Shown piece by piece: positions 20,220 through 29,782 of a stretch of DNA of 64,000 nucleotides; position 1 is the first letter of the stretch; each line of letters opens with the position of its first letter. Source of the stretch: Cupriavidus sp. WGlv3 (GTDB taxonomy: Bacteria > Pseudomonadota > Gammaproteobacteria > Burkholderiales > Burkholderiaceae). The notes under the pieces are model-generated. The model ran no database searches. It was not told where the DNA came from and saw nothing but the letters and a program-made list of their open reading frames with translations. The position numbers and the translations under genes were made by a program. The stretch spans positions 185,455 through 249,454 of the forward strand of contig NZ_JALHRX010000009.1 of assembly GCF_023952475.1 (NCBI RefSeq), given 5' to 3'.

Positions 20220-21590
20220 CTACCGCGACAACGCGTCTGCCACCGCCCTGAAGGCCCGGAACGTGATCGCGTTGTTGGCCGCATTGCCGGCCACCGGGTG
20301 CGAGGCGTAGCGCACGATGGTCAGTTCGGCCTGTGGGTCGATGTAGATGCGCTGGCCGTGGATGCCCGCAGCCTGGAACATGCCGTGGCTGTCGTGCGAG
20401 ACCCACCACATGTCGCGATAGCTCCAACCCGGCAACACCGTCGCGCTGCCGGACCTGGCAAACAGCTCGCGGCTGCCGCCGCGGCGGATATCGGCCACCA
20501 CCGATGCCGGGATGATCTGCTTGCCGTTAAAGCGCCCGTTGTCGCGGATGGTCTCGCCAAAGCGCGCGAGGTCGCGCAGGGTGGTGTTCAGCCCGCCGCC
20601 GCCGGATTCGGTGCCGATACTGTCGACGGTGAAATACGCGTCCTGCTCGGCGCCCATCGGCTGCCAGATCCGCTCGGACAGCAGCTTCGCCAGCGACTGG
20701 CCCGAGACGCGCCGCACGATCCACGCCAGCAACTCGGCATTGACGGTCTTGTAGGCGAACGCGGCATCGTGGCTGCCCTCCTTCTGCAGCGTCTTCAGGA
20801 AGTCATAGAACGTGCCGGGGCCGTTGTAGTTGGCCGGGCGCGCCAGCATGCCGCCGGCGCGCGCGTAGTCCCAGACCTCGGCCTTGGGATCGGCATAGTC
20901 CTCGGAGTAGCGCACGCCGATGGTCATGTCCATCACCTGCCGCACCGTGGCATCGCCATACGCGGTACCGGCCATCTCCGGCAGGTAGCGCGTCACCGGC
21001 GCGGCCGGGTCGAGCTTGCCTTCTGCCGCCAGCATGGCGGCGAGCGTGCCGACGAACGACTTGGTCACCGACATCGCGATATGCGGCGTATGGCTGTCGA
21101 GCGCGCCGAAATAGCGCTCGTAGATGACCTTGCCCTGGTGCATCACCAGGATGCCGTCGGTATAGGTCAGCGCCAGCATCTCGTCGAAGGTGCGGCGCGT
21201 ACCGTCGGCATCGGTGAACGGGATCGCGCCGATGGCCTGCTCCGCGCGCGGCAGCGTGCTTGCCGGGCCGGGTCCGCGCCATACCGATGCAGTCGGCCCC
21301 AGTTCGCGCACATGTGAAAACAGCCAGCGGTTGCGCGGAAACCGGTTGCCCCCCGGCACATGGGTGATCAGCTTGTCCGGCGGCGGCGGAAAGCCCTGCA
21401 TCCAGCCCATCAGGTTCGGATCGGTGGCCAGCGCTGCCGCCACCGTCGTCGCCGGTGCGGCGGCCGGAGGCGCTACGCTGGGCGCACTGGTGGCGGGCTG
21501 GCTCCACGCCGGCAGGCTCGCCGCAAACAGGGCCACGCCAGCCAGGCGGCGCCATGACCGCTGGGATTTCCGATGGGGTTTCAACGACAT
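20220..21590 (-). CDS. Exported serine hydrolase of the class C beta-lactamase/NylB-like fold
   Basis: A 456-residue protein. It has a signal peptide (MSLKPHRKSQRSWRRLAGVA then hydrophobic core, cleavage near AWSQ) and a Pro/Ala/Thr-rich linker, then a penicillin-binding-protein-like hydrolase domain. The nucleophile Ser and general base Lys are in IAMSVTKSFVGTL (S-x-x-K, about 175). A Tyr region FAYKTVNAELLAW and a C-terminal AAGIHGQRIYIDP replace the usual Y-x-N and K-T-G boxes. This resembles 6-aminohexanoate-dimer hydrolase relatives and periplasmic esterases more than true beta-lactamases. AAGGAGACAGC precedes the ATG at 21590. A MarR gene lies 45 bases upstream on the same strand and may control it. 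The substrate is unknown. Confidence 0.82.
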   Translation of the reverse strand: MSLKPHRKSQRSWRRLAGVALFAASLPAWSQPATSAPSVAPPAAAPATTVAAALATDPNLMGWMQGFPPPPDKLITHVPGGNRFPRNRWLFSHVRELGPTASVWRGPGPASTLPRAEQAIGAIPFTDADGTRRTFDEMLALTYTDGILVMHQGKVIYERYFGALDSHTPHIAMSVTKSFVGTLAAMLAAEGKLDPAAPVTRYLPEMAGTAYGDATVRQVMDMTIGVRYSEDYADPKAEVWDYARAGGMLARPANYNGPGTFYDFLKTLQKEGSHDAAFAYKTVNAELLAWIVRRVSGQSLAKLLSERIWQPMGAEQDAYFTVDSIGTESGGGGLNTTLRDLARFGETIRDNGRFNGKQIIPASVVADIRRGGSRELFARSGSATVLPGWSYRDMWWVSHDSHGMFQAAGIHGQRIYIDPQAELTIVRYASHPVAGNAANNAITFRAFRAVADALSR

Positions 21591-21635
21591 GCTGTCTCCT
21601 TGCATTATTTTTGATCGGGGGTCGCTGCCCTCGCC

Positions 21636-22115
21636 TCAGTCCGCCAGTGCCTGCGTGCCCTGCTGATGTGCGATCAGGGCGTTGGTGAGCTTGTCGATGC
21701 AGCGATCCAGCGTCTTGACTTCAGCCTCGGTCAGCACCGACAGGAACATCTTCTCCAGCATGTCGCCGCGCTGGTAGGTTTGCGCCACCAGGGCTTCGCC
21801 GGCCGGCGTCAGGTAGAGGTTCAGCTGCCGGGCATCGGCTTCGCCCACTTCCCGGCGCAGCAAGCCGCGCCGGGACAGCGCGGTGACCAGCTTCGATGTC
21901 ACCGTTTTTTCCAGCAGCACCAGTTCCATCAAGCGCGTCAGCGTCAACCCCGGTTCCAGCCCGGCGAAACGCAGCACACGCAGTTCGCGCAAGCCGATGC
22001 CGAATTCCCGCTCGTAGAAGCCGGAGGCAGAATTCTTGGTCATTTCGCAGAGCCGGTTCAGGCGGAACGACATGAATTCGAGGATGGAGTGGGTCGAGCG
22101 GGTTGCGTTGGACAT
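21636..22115 (-). CDS. MarR-family transcriptional regulator
   Basis: A 159-residue MarR-type winged helix-turn-helix protein (SILEFMSFRLNRLCEMT, GIGLRELRVLRFAGLEPGL, LEKTVTSKLVTALSRRGLL, DARQLNLYLTPAGEAL). The recognition helix is at about 60-80 and the wing at about 85-100. MarR proteins bind as dimers to palindromes and are released by small phenolic or lipophilic ligands or by oxidation. I use the ATG at 22115 (product MSNATRSTHS); a TTG eight codons upstream is less likely. It lies 45 bases ahead of the serine hydrolase gene and is probably autoregulatory. Confidence 0.85.
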   Translation of the reverse strand: MSNATRSTHSILEFMSFRLNRLCEMTKNSASGFYEREFGIGLRELRVLRFAGLEPGLTLTRLMELVLLEKTVTSKLVTALSRRGLLRREVGEADARQLNLYLTPAGEALVAQTYQRGDMLEKMFLSVLTEAEVKTLDRCIDKLTNALIAHQQGTQALAD

Positions 22116-22222
22116 GTGGACGGTAAGTGGGGCGGCCAATGGATTCTATTTTCAATAGTTTCCATTGGCAACTATATGAGCCAATAAATGCCCCTGCCGG
22201 GGCAACACGCGCGCAAACGCGT

Positions 22223-22819
22223 TCAGTCGAGCAAATGCCCCATCCGCGTGCGCTTGGTCGCCAGGTATTTCTCGTTTTCGGCGTTGGACGGGACGATGTG
22301 GCGCAGTTGCTCCGAGACCGTGATGCCTGCTTTCTCGAGCGCGGAGGCCTTCAGCGGGTTGTTGCTCATCAGGCGCACGGACTTGACCCCCCACTGGTGC
22401 AGCAGGTCGGCGGCAAAGGCGTAGTTGCGCGCGTCGATGGCCTGGCCCAGGGCCAGGTTGGCGTCGACGGTGTCGAGGCCGCCGTCTTGCAGGCGGTAGG
22501 CGCGGATTTTTTCCGCCAGGCCAATGCCGCGCCCTTCGTGGCCGCGCAGGTACAGCAGGATGCCGCGGCCCTCGGCGGCGATCTTTTCCATGGCGAGTTC
22601 GAGTTGCGGCCCGCAATCGCAGCGGCACGAGCCGAACACGTCACCCGTCAGGCATTCGGAATGCATGCGGATCAGCACGTTGTCGCCCGCCACATCGCCC
22701 ACGCTGAGGGCAAGGTGCTCGATGCCTGAATCGGCGCCCTTGAAGGCGTGCGCCGTGAAGTCGCCGAATCGCGTCGGCAGGCGCGCCGAGTCGATCAGCT
22801 CAATTTCTGTGTCGTTCAT
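22223..22819 (-). CDS. ribA: GTP cyclohydrolase II
   Basis: A 198-residue enzyme close in length to E. coli RibA. It catalyses the first committed step of riboflavin synthesis, opening the imidazole ring of GTP to give 2,5-diamino-6-ribosylamino-4(3H)-pyrimidinone phosphate, formate and pyrophosphate. The zinc site is [18 protein letters not shown] with the C-x10-C-x-C spacing of the family. The catalytic region [21 protein letters not shown] and the C-terminal [19 protein letters not shown] are intact. It is not fused to RibB. The start is the ATG at 22819 ([10 protein letters not shown]); a TTG six codons earlier is possible. A distant paralogue, the URC1-type protein, is at 40358-41596. 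Confidence 0.94.
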   Translation of the reverse strand: MNDTEIELIDSARLPTRFGDFTAHAFKGADSGIEHLALSVGDVAGDNVLIRMHSECLTGDVFGSCRCDCGPQLELAMEKIAAEGRGILLYLRGHEGRGIGLAEKIRAYRLQDGGLDTVDANLALGQAIDARNYAFAADLLHQWGVKSVRLMSNNPLKASALEKAGITVSEQLRHIVPSNAENEKYLATKRTRMGHLLD

Positions 22820-23082
22820 ACCGGAATTCTTGGTCAAAAGGCGAGGGCGCAGCCCGGCACCGCCGACATTATGAGCGGAATCGGGCGTTCGCGCTGGAAT
22901 TCCCCCGCCGGGCCTGGTTGCGGGGGTGGTCGGCCAATTCCTACAAGCGCAAGCGCCGTCGACTTATGCACCCGCTTCAAACGGGTCCCTAGACTCGGTA
23001 TACAGGACATGGGTCGTCCCCGGCGGGCACGGAAACAATGCGCAGCTCCCGCCTCGTGGCACGGCCGCAGCAGGAGTTCGCC

Positions 23083-23613
23083 ATGACAGCCAATCCGTTG
23101 AATGCCGAGGCCGCCGGCACCAAGCTCGCAGCATTGTTCGACACCAAGCTCGCGGCCAGCGGCGCCGCCGAGCGCGTTTGCTACGAGGCGCACCTGAAGC
23201 GGGGGCAGGTGCGGCTGGTGCACCCGTACGAGATCCATTTCGGCCGCAAGCTCGAGCCCGAAAACGACGGCATCGTCCACACCGCGGTGCGCTCGCACCT
23301 GATCATGGCGGCGTTGGGCGCCATTGTCGGCCTCGCCGTGGTCGGCATCCTGCACCGGCAGGCAGTCGACGCGGTGCTGCAGAGCCCGGGCCTGGCGGCC
23401 GGCGCGGCGATTTTCCTCGGGGTGATGTTCGGCATGCTGCTGGCGGGCCTGATGACCGCGCGGCCGGACCACCAGCTGGTGATCACGCCGGTGCGCGAGG
23501 CCGTGCAGCATGGCCGCTGGGCGGTGCTGGTACACCCGACCACGCCACAACAATGCAACGAGGCCCTGCGCGCCCTGCGCAACACCACCAGCGAAGTGCT
23601 CAGGACCGCTTAA
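23083..23613 (+). CDS. Two-pass membrane protein of unknown function
   Basis: A 176-residue protein with a hydrophilic N-terminal half and two hydrophobic helices at about residues 79-98 (HLIMAALGAIVGLAVVGIL) and 109-130 (AAGAAIFLGVMFGMLLAGLM), then a soluble C-terminal tail of about 45 residues. The N-terminal segment has AHLKRGQVRLVHPYEIHFGRK, and the tail has LVITPVREAVQHGRWAVLVHP. The small glycine-rich helices resemble glycine-zipper proteins. CAGGAG precedes the ATG at 23083. No family is recognised. It is transcribed towards the Lrp-family gene. Confidence 0.7.
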   Translation: MTANPLNAEAAGTKLAALFDTKLAASGAAERVCYEAHLKRGQVRLVHPYEIHFGRKLEPENDGIVHTAVRSHLIMAALGAIVGLAVVGILHRQAVDAVLQSPGLAAGAAIFLGVMFGMLLAGLMTARPDHQLVITPVREAVQHGRWAVLVHPTTPQQCNEALRALRNTTSEVLRTA

Positions 23614-23629
23614 TCACGGCACGACCGAA

Positions 23630-24100
23630 TCACGGCTCGACTGAGGTCTCGCGCTTGAGCGTGCGCAGCACGAAGGTCGAGCGGCTGTGGCGCAGGCCGG
23701 GCAGCTTGTAGAGCTTGTGCCGCAGGAATTCCTCATAGCCCTGCGTGCCGGCCACCGCCACCTTGATCAGGTAGTCGTATTCGCCGGTCAGCAGGTAGGC
23801 CTCCATCACCTCCGGCAGTTCCGCCAGGGCCTTGCCGAAGCGGTACAGCATGTCGTCGTCGTGCCGCTCCAGCGTGACTTCGATCAGCACGGTGTCGGGC
23901 AAGCCCAGCGCCTTCTGGTTCAGCAGCGCGGCGTAGCCTTCGATGACACCGCTTTCTTCCAGCGCGCGCACGCGGTTCCAGCAGGGCGTGGCTGACAGGC
24001 CCACCTGCTCCGCGAGGCGCGCATTGGACAGGCGGCCGTCGCGCCGCAGCTCGCGCAGGATGCGGCGGTCGGTGTCATCCAGTTTGGGGGACTGTGCCAT
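23630..24100 (-). CDS. Lrp/AsnC-family transcriptional regulator
   Basis: A 156-residue regulator. The N-terminal helix-turn-helix is at about 6-60 (LDDTDRRILRELRRDGRLSN, LAEQVGLSATPCWNRVRALEESGVI), followed by a C-terminal RAM ligand domain (LIEVTLERHDDDMLYRFGKA, VMEAYLLTGEYDYLIKVAVAGTQGYEEFL). Family members bind amino acids and assemble into octamers that wrap DNA. The start is the ATG at 24100, one codon after a TTG. It is divergent from a small ACT-like protein gene across an AT-rich 151-base gap, which is likely its target as well as its own operator. Confidence 0.9.
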   Translation of the reverse strand: MAQSPKLDDTDRRILRELRRDGRLSNARLAEQVGLSATPCWNRVRALEESGVIEGYAALLNQKALGLPDTVLIEVTLERHDDDMLYRFGKALAELPEVMEAYLLTGEYDYLIKVAVAGTQGYEEFLRHKLYKLPGLRHSRSTFVLRTLKRETSVEP

Positions 24101-24251
24101 CAAACACCTTAGGAAAAGAATAGTCTTCTTTTTATTTTATCAAAACACGTCAGTTATCCTGATATTTTTGCGAATATGGAGAAAATAGAAAGCCAATTCT
24201 TCGGCTCGACTGGTAAATTTACCTGCATAGATCGACTGCCGGAAACCACAC
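24101..24251. promoter_or_regulatory. AT-rich divergent regulatory region (Lrp / ACT-like gene)
   Basis: This 151-base gap is far richer in A and T than its surroundings, with T-runs around 24125-24140 and an inverted repeat ATATT-N6-AATAT at 24162-24177. Lrp-family regulators favour AT-rich, bendable DNA, so autoregulation and control of the divergent gene are plausible. No specific site can be proved by eye. Confidence 0.45.
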
Positions 24252-24593
24252 ATGCCAGCCACCCGCCCTGTCCCCACCCTGCGCCTGTCGCTGCGTCTCG
24301 CCCCTGCCGACCTGTTCGGCGCCATGGAATGGGTGCTGGCCAACGCGCGCCGTACCGGGCTGGCGCCACAGCAGCTGAGCTTTGATGCCGCCCCGAAGGC
24401 CGTGATGCATGCCACGCTGACGGCAGACGATGCGGGCCTGCTGTGGCTGTTCCTGCGCCGCCTCGATAATGGCTTCGACGTGGAATTGCTGGTGGCGGAC
24501 GTGGAGGATCCCGACGATGACATCGTGGCGGAACCGGCGCCGCGCGCCGCCACTCGCCGCGACCGCCCCGCCGAACTGATGTTGACGGCTTGA
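24252..24593 (+). CDS. Small ACT-like protein (resembles IlvM)
   Basis: A 113-residue protein. The core at about residues 10-80 (LRLSLRLAPADLFGAMEWV, ARRTGLAPQQLSFDAA, VMHATLTADDAGLLWLFLRR, LDNGFDVELL) has the beta-alpha-beta-beta-alpha-beta order and length of a single ACT domain. It recalls IlvM, the small regulatory subunit of acetohydroxyacid synthase II. The last 30 residues are charged and probably disordered. It is divergent from an Lrp-family regulator, a pairing that suggests amino-acid sensing. No catalytic synthase gene is adjacent. The family assignment is by motif shape only. Confidence 0.6.
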   Translation: MPATRPVPTLRLSLRLAPADLFGAMEWVLANARRTGLAPQQLSFDAAPKAVMHATLTADDAGLLWLFLRRLDNGFDVELLVADVEDPDDDIVAEPAPRAATRRDRPAELMLTA

Positions 24594-24608
24594 ATCGATC
24601 GGGCGCCG

Positions 24609-25532
24609 CTACGCCGCCGGCGCCAGCAGCTCGATGCCGTCGAGTTGCGCCGCGCAGGTATCGCGCACGATCGCGACAAAATCCGCCACGTAGGGCCGCC
24701 GCGCCATCGCCGCCGGCACGGTCGCGTAGAGTTCGCTCCACAGACCCTTCACGCCGATGCGCTTGGCCAGCACGTAGTCATGGTCGACGTAGTTCTTGAC
24801 GCCCCAGTTGGGCAGCGCCGCCACGCCGCGGCGGCTCGCCACCAGTTGCAGCACCGCCACCGTCAGTTCGGCGGTGCGCCGCTCCAGGTGGATGCCGGCG
24901 GGTTCCAGCACCTCGCGGATCAGGTCGATGCGTGACTCGGGCACCGGGTAGGTGATCAGGGTTTCGCCGGCAAGATCCGCGGCTTCGATGCGGCGCTTGT
25001 TGCGCAGGCGGTGTTCGTTGGCGATCACCGCCAGGATTTCAAAGCGGAACAGCGGCGCCACCTCCAGCCCGCGCCGCGCGGCCGGCTGCGAGCCGATCAC
25101 CATGTCCGCGCGGCCGTTGCGCAGCAGCGCGATCGGATCGGCATGGAAGCCCGCGACCAGGTCCACTTCCACTTCGGGCCAGCGCCGGCGGAACTCGTCC
25201 ATCACCGGCATCAGCCAGTCAAAGCACGTATGGCATTCCAGCACCACGCGCAGCTCGCCGCGGGTGTCGCCCTTGAGCCGTTCGATATCGCGCTCCGCCG
25301 CGCTGACCGCGGCCAGCACCTCGCGCGCCAGCGCCAGCAGGCGCTCGCCCGCTGGCGTAAAGCGCAGGCCCTGGCGCGTGCGGTCGAACAGCGGCAAGCC
25401 GTAGTGCGATTCGATCGCCTTGATCTGGTGCGACAGCGCTGACTGGCTGACATGCACGCGCTCGGCCGCGGTGGCCAGCTTGCCGGACTCGGCAATGGCA
25501 ACCAGCGAACGCAAATGGCGGACCTCGATCAT
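24609..25532 (-). CDS. metR: MetR-type LysR regulator
   Basis: A 307-residue LysR protein that closely resembles MetR, the homocysteine-responsive activator of metE. The helix-turn-helix is at about 2-62 (MIEVRHLRSLVAIAESGKLA, ERVHVSQSALSHQIKAIE, YGLPLFDRTRQGLRFTPAG) and the effector domain includes RVVLECHTCFDWLMPVMDEF, a MetR hallmark. It is divergent from metE with a 129-base gap that contains a perfect MetR-type inverted repeat at 25566-25584. It probably activates metE with homocysteine as coregulator and represses itself. Confidence 0.93.
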   Translation of the reverse strand: MIEVRHLRSLVAIAESGKLATAAERVHVSQSALSHQIKAIESHYGLPLFDRTRQGLRFTPAGERLLALAREVLAAVSAAERDIERLKGDTRGELRVVLECHTCFDWLMPVMDEFRRRWPEVEVDLVAGFHADPIALLRNGRADMVIGSQPAARRGLEVAPLFRFEILAVIANEHRLRNKRRIEAADLAGETLITYPVPESRIDLIREVLEPAGIHLERRTAELTVAVLQLVASRRGVAALPNWGVKNYVDHDYVLAKRIGVKGLWSELYATVPAAMARRPYVADFVAIVRDTCAAQLDGIELLAPAA

Positions 25533-25565
25533 GCACGGCTCCCACGTTGCCGCTTTTTCGTATTG

Positions 25566-25584
25566 ATATGAAATCGATTCATAT
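25566..25584. promoter_or_regulatory. MetR operator between metR and metE
   Basis: ATATGAAATCGATTCATAT is a perfect inverted repeat whose core TGAA-N5-TTCA matches the known MetR recognition sequence. It lies in the divergent metR-metE gap, 78 bases ahead of the metE start and 34 from the metR start, so one site could serve activation of metE and autoregulation. Confidence 0.85.
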
Positions 25585-25661
25585 ATTGTTTAAAACTTGT
25601 CGCTTGATTCATTTTATGGGCAAACCGACACTGTGCGCCAGACCTCTACCGGAGCAACACC

Positions 25662-28052
25662 ATGGCACGCACCCATATCCTCGGCTTTCCCCGTATCGGC
25701 GAACGCCGTGAACTGAAATTCGCGCAGGAAGCGTTCTGGCGCGGCGAACGCACCGAGGCCGAACTGCGCACGGTGGCCGCCGAACTGCGCCGCCGCCACT
25801 GGCAGCTGCAGGCCGAGCGCGGCCTGGACACCGTCGCCACCGGCGACTTTGCCTGGTACGACCAGATGCTGAGCCTGACCGCGCTGCTGGGCGCGCTGCC
25901 GCGCCGCTTCGGTTTCGACCCGGCGCAACTGACGCTGGCCCAGTACTTCGAAATGGCGCGAGGCAACCGCGAGCAGCCCGCGATGGAAATGACCAAGTGG
26001 TTCGACACCAACTACCACTACCTGGTCCCCGAGCTGGACGCCGACACCAGCTTCGACGGCGGCCCGCAATGGTTCTTCGAGGAAACCGATGAGGCGCTGG
26101 CGCTTGGGTTGCGCGCCCGTCCGGCGCTGATCGGCCCCGTCACCTACCTGTGGCTGTCGAAGAGCCATGTGCCCGGCTTCGACCGGCTGTCGCTGCTGCC
26201 GCGGCTGCTGCAGGCATATCGCCGCATCCTGGGCCAGCTCAAGGCACGCGGCATCGAATGGGTGCAGATCGATGAGCCGGCGCTATGCCTGGACCTGGAA
26301 CCGGCGTGGCTCGATGCCTTCGACACCGCCTATGCCGTGCTGCAGGAGGGTGGCCCGACGGCGCGCCCCAAGCTGCTGCTGGCGACTTACTTCGACAGCG
26401 CCGCCGACCATTCGCAGCGCGCGGCCGCGCTGCCGGTCGACGGCTTCCATATCGACCTGGTGCGCGCCCCCGAGCAGCTGGCGGCATGGCAGGCCGCGCT
26501 GCCAAATCACGCCGTGCTGTCGCTCGGTGTGATCGACGGCCGCAATATCTGGCGCACCGACCTGCGCCGCGTGCTGGACCTGCTGCGCCCGCTGCACGGC
26601 GCGCTGGGCGAGCGCCTGTGGCTGGCGCCGTCGTGCTCGCTGCTGCATGTGCCGGTGTCGCTGGCGCAGGAAGCGCGGCTCGATGCCGAACTGAAGTCCT
26701 GGCTCGCCTTCGCCACCGAAAAGCTGGACGAACTGTCGGTGCTGGCCCGCGCACTGAACCAGGGCGACGGCGCCGTCGCCGACGCCCTGGCCGCGTCGGA
26801 CGCCGCACAGGCGTCGCGCCGGGCCTCGCGGCGCGTGGTCAATGCACGCGTGCAGCAGCGCCTGGCTGGCGTGAACGACGCGATGGCGCACCGCGCCAGC
26901 CCCTTCGCCGAGCGCATCGAGCGCCAGCGCCAGGCGCTGGCGCTGCCGCTGCTGCCGACCACCACCATCGGCTCGTTCCCGCAGACCGCGGCGATCCGCC
27001 AGACCCGGGCCGCGTTCAGGCGCGGCGAGATCGGCGCGCTGGAATACCTGGAGCGCATCCGCGCCGAGATCGCGCTGGCGGTGCGCAAGCAGGAAGCGCT
27101 GGGGCTGGACGTGCTGGTGCACGGCGAGGCCGAGCGCAACGACATGGTCGAATACTTCGGCGAGCAGTTGTGCGGCTACGGCTTCACCGAGAACGGCTGG
27201 GTGCAGAGCTACGGCTCGCGCTGCGTCAAGCCGCCGGTGATCTACGGCGACGTGTACCGCCCCGAACCGATCACGGTCGACACCGCCCGCTACGCCCAGT
27301 CGCTGACCGAGCGGCCGATGAAGGGCATGCTGACCGGCCCCATCACCATGCTGCAATGGTCCTTCGTGCGTGACGACCAGCCGCGCGCCACCACCGCGCG
27401 CCAGCTCGCGCTGGCGATCCGCGACGAGGTCTGCGATCTCGAGCAGGCCGGCATCCGCGTGATCCAGATCGATGAACCGGCTCTGCGCGAAGGACTGCCG
27501 CTGCGCCGCGCGGACTGGGACGCCTACCTGGACTGGGCCGTGACCGCGTTCCGCCTGTCGGCCAGCGGCGTGCGCGACCAGACCCAGATCCACACGCATA
27601 TGTGCTATGCCGAATTCAACGACATCCTGCCCGCGATCGCGGCAATGGACGCCGACGTGATCACCATCGAGACCTCCCGCTCGGCGATGGAACTGCTGGA
27701 GGGCTTTGGCGACTTCGACTATCCCAACGAGATCGGGCCGGGCGTCTATGACATCCACTCGCCGCGCGTGCCGTCGGTGCAGGCGATGGAGCGGCTGCTG
27801 GAGCGCGCCTGCGAGGTGGTGCCGCCGCAGCGGCTGTGGGTCAACCCCGACTGCGGGCTGAAGACGCGCGGCTGGCAGGAAACCGAAGCGGCGCTGGCCA
27901 ACATGGTCAGCGCGGCGCGCGCGCTGCGCCAGCGCCTGTCGGCGCCGGAAATCGCGGCGTGGAAGCGCGTCGAGCGCACTGCCGCGCCCGGCACCGCACC
28001 GGTGCCGCACACGGCCGGCGCCTGCACTGCCTGCGCCACGCACGCACACTGA
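25662..28052 (+). CDS. metE: Cobalamin-independent methionine synthase
   Basis: A 796-residue enzyme that transfers a methyl group from 5-methyltetrahydropteroyl-tri-glutamate to homocysteine to form methionine. The N-terminal half binds folate ([34 protein letters not shown]). The C-terminal half ([99 protein letters not shown]) holds the zinc ligands, including the His and Cys of HMCY and the Cys of NPDCG. It has a C-terminal extension of about 30 residues, rich in Ala, Thr, Cys and His (TACATHAH), beyond the usual end. GGAG precedes the ATG. MetR control is supported by the divergent gene and operator. Confidence 0.97.
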   Translation: MARTHILGFPRIGERRELKFAQEAFWRGERTEAELRTVAAELRRRHWQLQAERGLDTVATGDFAWYDQMLSLTALLGALPRRFGFDPAQLTLAQYFEMARGNREQPAMEMTKWFDTNYHYLVPELDADTSFDGGPQWFFEETDEALALGLRARPALIGPVTYLWLSKSHVPGFDRLSLLPRLLQAYRRILGQLKARGIEWVQIDEPALCLDLEPAWLDAFDTAYAVLQEGGPTARPKLLLATYFDSAADHSQRAAALPVDGFHIDLVRAPEQLAAWQAALPNHAVLSLGVIDGRNIWRTDLRRVLDLLRPLHGALGERLWLAPSCSLLHVPVSLAQEARLDAELKSWLAFATEKLDELSVLARALNQGDGAVADALAASDAAQASRRASRRVVNARVQQRLAGVNDAMAHRASPFAERIERQRQALALPLLPTTTIGSFPQTAAIRQTRAAFRRGEIGALEYLERIRAEIALAVRKQEALGLDVLVHGEAERNDMVEYFGEQLCGYGFTENGWVQSYGSRCVKPPVIYGDVYRPEPITVDTARYAQSLTERPMKGMLTGPITMLQWSFVRDDQPRATTARQLALAIRDEVCDLEQAGIRVIQIDEPALREGLPLRRADWDAYLDWAVTAFRLSASGVRDQTQIHTHMCYAEFNDILPAIAAMDADVITIETSRSAMELLEGFGDFDYPNEIGPGVYDIHSPRVPSVQAMERLLERACEVVPPQRLWVNPDCGLKTRGWQETEAALANMVSAARALRQRLSAPEIAAWKRVERTAAPGTAPVPHTAGACTACATHAH

Positions 28053-28090
28053 CCAGCCAGCCTCACGCAGAACACCGCGGCGTAAAAAAA

Positions 28091-28122
28091 CAGGCCGCAT
28101 GCCCGTCGGGGCATGCGGCCTG
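28091..28122. terminator. Bidirectional terminator after metE
   Basis: A 14-bp perfect stem (CAGGCCGCATGCCC at 28091-28104 with GGGCATGCGGCCTG at 28109-28122) with a 4-base loop. A7 precedes it and TTT follows shortly after, so it can stop metE on the plus strand and the convergent DUF1254 gene on the minus strand. Confidence 0.85.
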
Positions 28123-28145
28123 TTTGCCTGCCGGCGCCAGGCGGA

Positions 28146-29558
28146 TCAGTTCACGCGCATCACCGGCGGCGGCATCCAGCTGCCATCCAGCAGAGCCTGT
28201 TCCGGCCAGTACGCGCGCAGCATCATGTTCAGGCCATCGGGCGGCGCCGGCAGCCAGTTGGCGGCCCTGGCGCCGGCCGGGCGCTCATGCTGGATGTAGA
28301 TGTCGAGCGAGCCGTCGCGGTTGTAGCGCAGGCGGTCGCGGCTGCCGATGGCATAGCGCTGGATCGGGTTCGGGACAAAGGCCTGGCGTTCGTTGTACAG
28401 CGTCAGCGACCAGAACGCGCGCGCCGGCGGCAGCTGGTTCTTGTCGAAGTGCAGCACGTAGCGTGCCCCGCCCTGCAGCGGCTTGCCGTTGGCATCGGTG
28501 CGGGTGGAGGCGTAGATCGCATCCTCCGGCAGGTTGGCGCCCAGCCCCACCCACGCCGTGACCGCGCGGCGGCCATAGCTGGTGCCGTAGGTGCCCAGGT
28601 CGCGATGCATGACCCAGCCGTTGCCGGCGTCGGCGTTGCCCTTGCGCGCCGCCTGCTCGATCGCCGCCAGCGCGGCCGTGGCCCCTTCCTGCACGGCCCG
28701 TGCGGTGGACGGCTCCATCACCGTGGTCTTGAACGGCACGCCCGGGCGGATGCCCATGCGGCGCATTTTCTCGACCATGGCGCTGTCGGCCGGCGCCGGC
28801 GGGTTGGCCGGCAGCAGCGCGGCAAACCGCGTGAAGAACGCCTGCGCGTCCATGGCCGCGACCTGCTCGACCGGCGCGCTGGTGGCGTCCAGCGCGGGCC
28901 GCGCGGCGACCTTGTCCGGCACGCGTCGGCCGCCGCCCCAGGCCGACAGCGGCGTCAGCCGGTACTGGTCCTGCAGCCGGTGCACCGCCGCAAAATCCTG
29001 CTTGCCGCTGGCCTGGGTACGGCCGATCAGCCAGACCATCGACGTGGGCGAGCGGATCTCCTGCACGCCCCTGGGCAGCGTGCCGCGCCAGTCCGGACCG
29101 GTGATGGCGAAGTTGCCGCGGCGGGTGCCGGTGGTGCGCTTGCCCGGTGCGGCGAACACATTGGTCCAGGCATCCATCAGCGGCATCAGGTAATAGCGCC
29201 CGCGCGTATCGGGCACGGACAGGATCACCGGCTCGCGCGACAGGTCCAGCCACGCCGACGAGTACAGCGTGTCGGCATTGGGGCTGACCACATCGGTGAA
29301 GGCGGCGTCCGGGAAGGTGCGCTTGTGGCTGAAGGTGTTGACGGGCGTGCGCAGCGTCATCAGCTCGCGCGTCACGTCCATCAGCACCATCGGATAGGCA
29401 ATGGTGAAGACCTCGGCGGACAAGGCCTTCATGGCCTGGTCGGAAGGCGGCTGCTCGGCGGCGGCCGGGTTGCCGGCATAGTCTGGCCCGGTGGCGCAGC
29501 CGGACAGCATGACGGCGAGCGTGACCGCGCCCGCCAATTGACGAAAGATAAGCTTCAT
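28146..29558 (-). CDS. DUF1254/DUF1214 lipoprotein
   Basis: A 470-residue protein that begins with a lipoprotein signal ([20 protein letters not shown] then Cys22, lipobox LSGC). It then has the DUF1254 domain ([64 protein letters not shown]) and the C-terminal DUF1214 domain ([49 protein letters not shown]). These paired domains are widespread in envelopes of soil bacteria; the biochemical role is unknown. I start it at the ATG at 29558, where the lipobox is at the right distance; a longer frame to 29636 is unlikely. It converges with metE across a shared terminator. Confidence 0.88.
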   Translation of the reverse strand: MKLIFRQLAGAVTLAVMLSGCATGPDYAGNPAAAEQPPSDQAMKALSAEVFTIAYPMVLMDVTRELMTLRTPVNTFSHKRTFPDAAFTDVVSPNADTLYSSAWLDLSREPVILSVPDTRGRYYLMPLMDAWTNVFAAPGKRTTGTRRGNFAITGPDWRGTLPRGVQEIRSPTSMVWLIGRTQASGKQDFAAVHRLQDQYRLTPLSAWGGGRRVPDKVAARPALDATSAPVEQVAAMDAQAFFTRFAALLPANPPAPADSAMVEKMRRMGIRPGVPFKTTVMEPSTARAVQEGATAALAAIEQAARKGNADAGNGWVMHRDLGTYGTSYGRRAVTAWVGLGANLPEDAIYASTRTDANGKPLQGGARYVLHFDKNQLPPARAFWSLTLYNERQAFVPNPIQRYAIGSRDRLRYNRDGSLDIYIQHERPAGARAANWLPAPPDGLNMMLRAYWPEQALLDGSWMPPPVMRVN

Positions 29559-29782
29559 GACCCCGATTCCCAAAGTTCTTGCGTGTTCTCCGGGCATTTC
29601 GGCTATGACTGCCGGCATGTCGTCCCGAAGGCGCATCTGTCCGTCGCATCTTGTCCGCCGGCTACGACCCTGTCAATTCCTCGAATGCGGGGATTCGAGA
29701 CCGGGCGCACCAACGGCAACAGACCCTGCGGCGAAGGGGTGCATGATAAGCCACGCGGACGGGCTACGGAAAGGTCGGCGGC

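Noticed and set aside
20220..21590. Beta-lactamase resistance gene.
   Set aside because: S-x-x-K is present, but the Y-x-N and K-T-G boxes are not standard; it fits general serine hydrolases of the fold better than a true beta-lactamase.
22820..23082. FMN riboswitch in front of ribA.
   Set aside because: The upstream region has none of the conserved RFN blocks that I could recognise.
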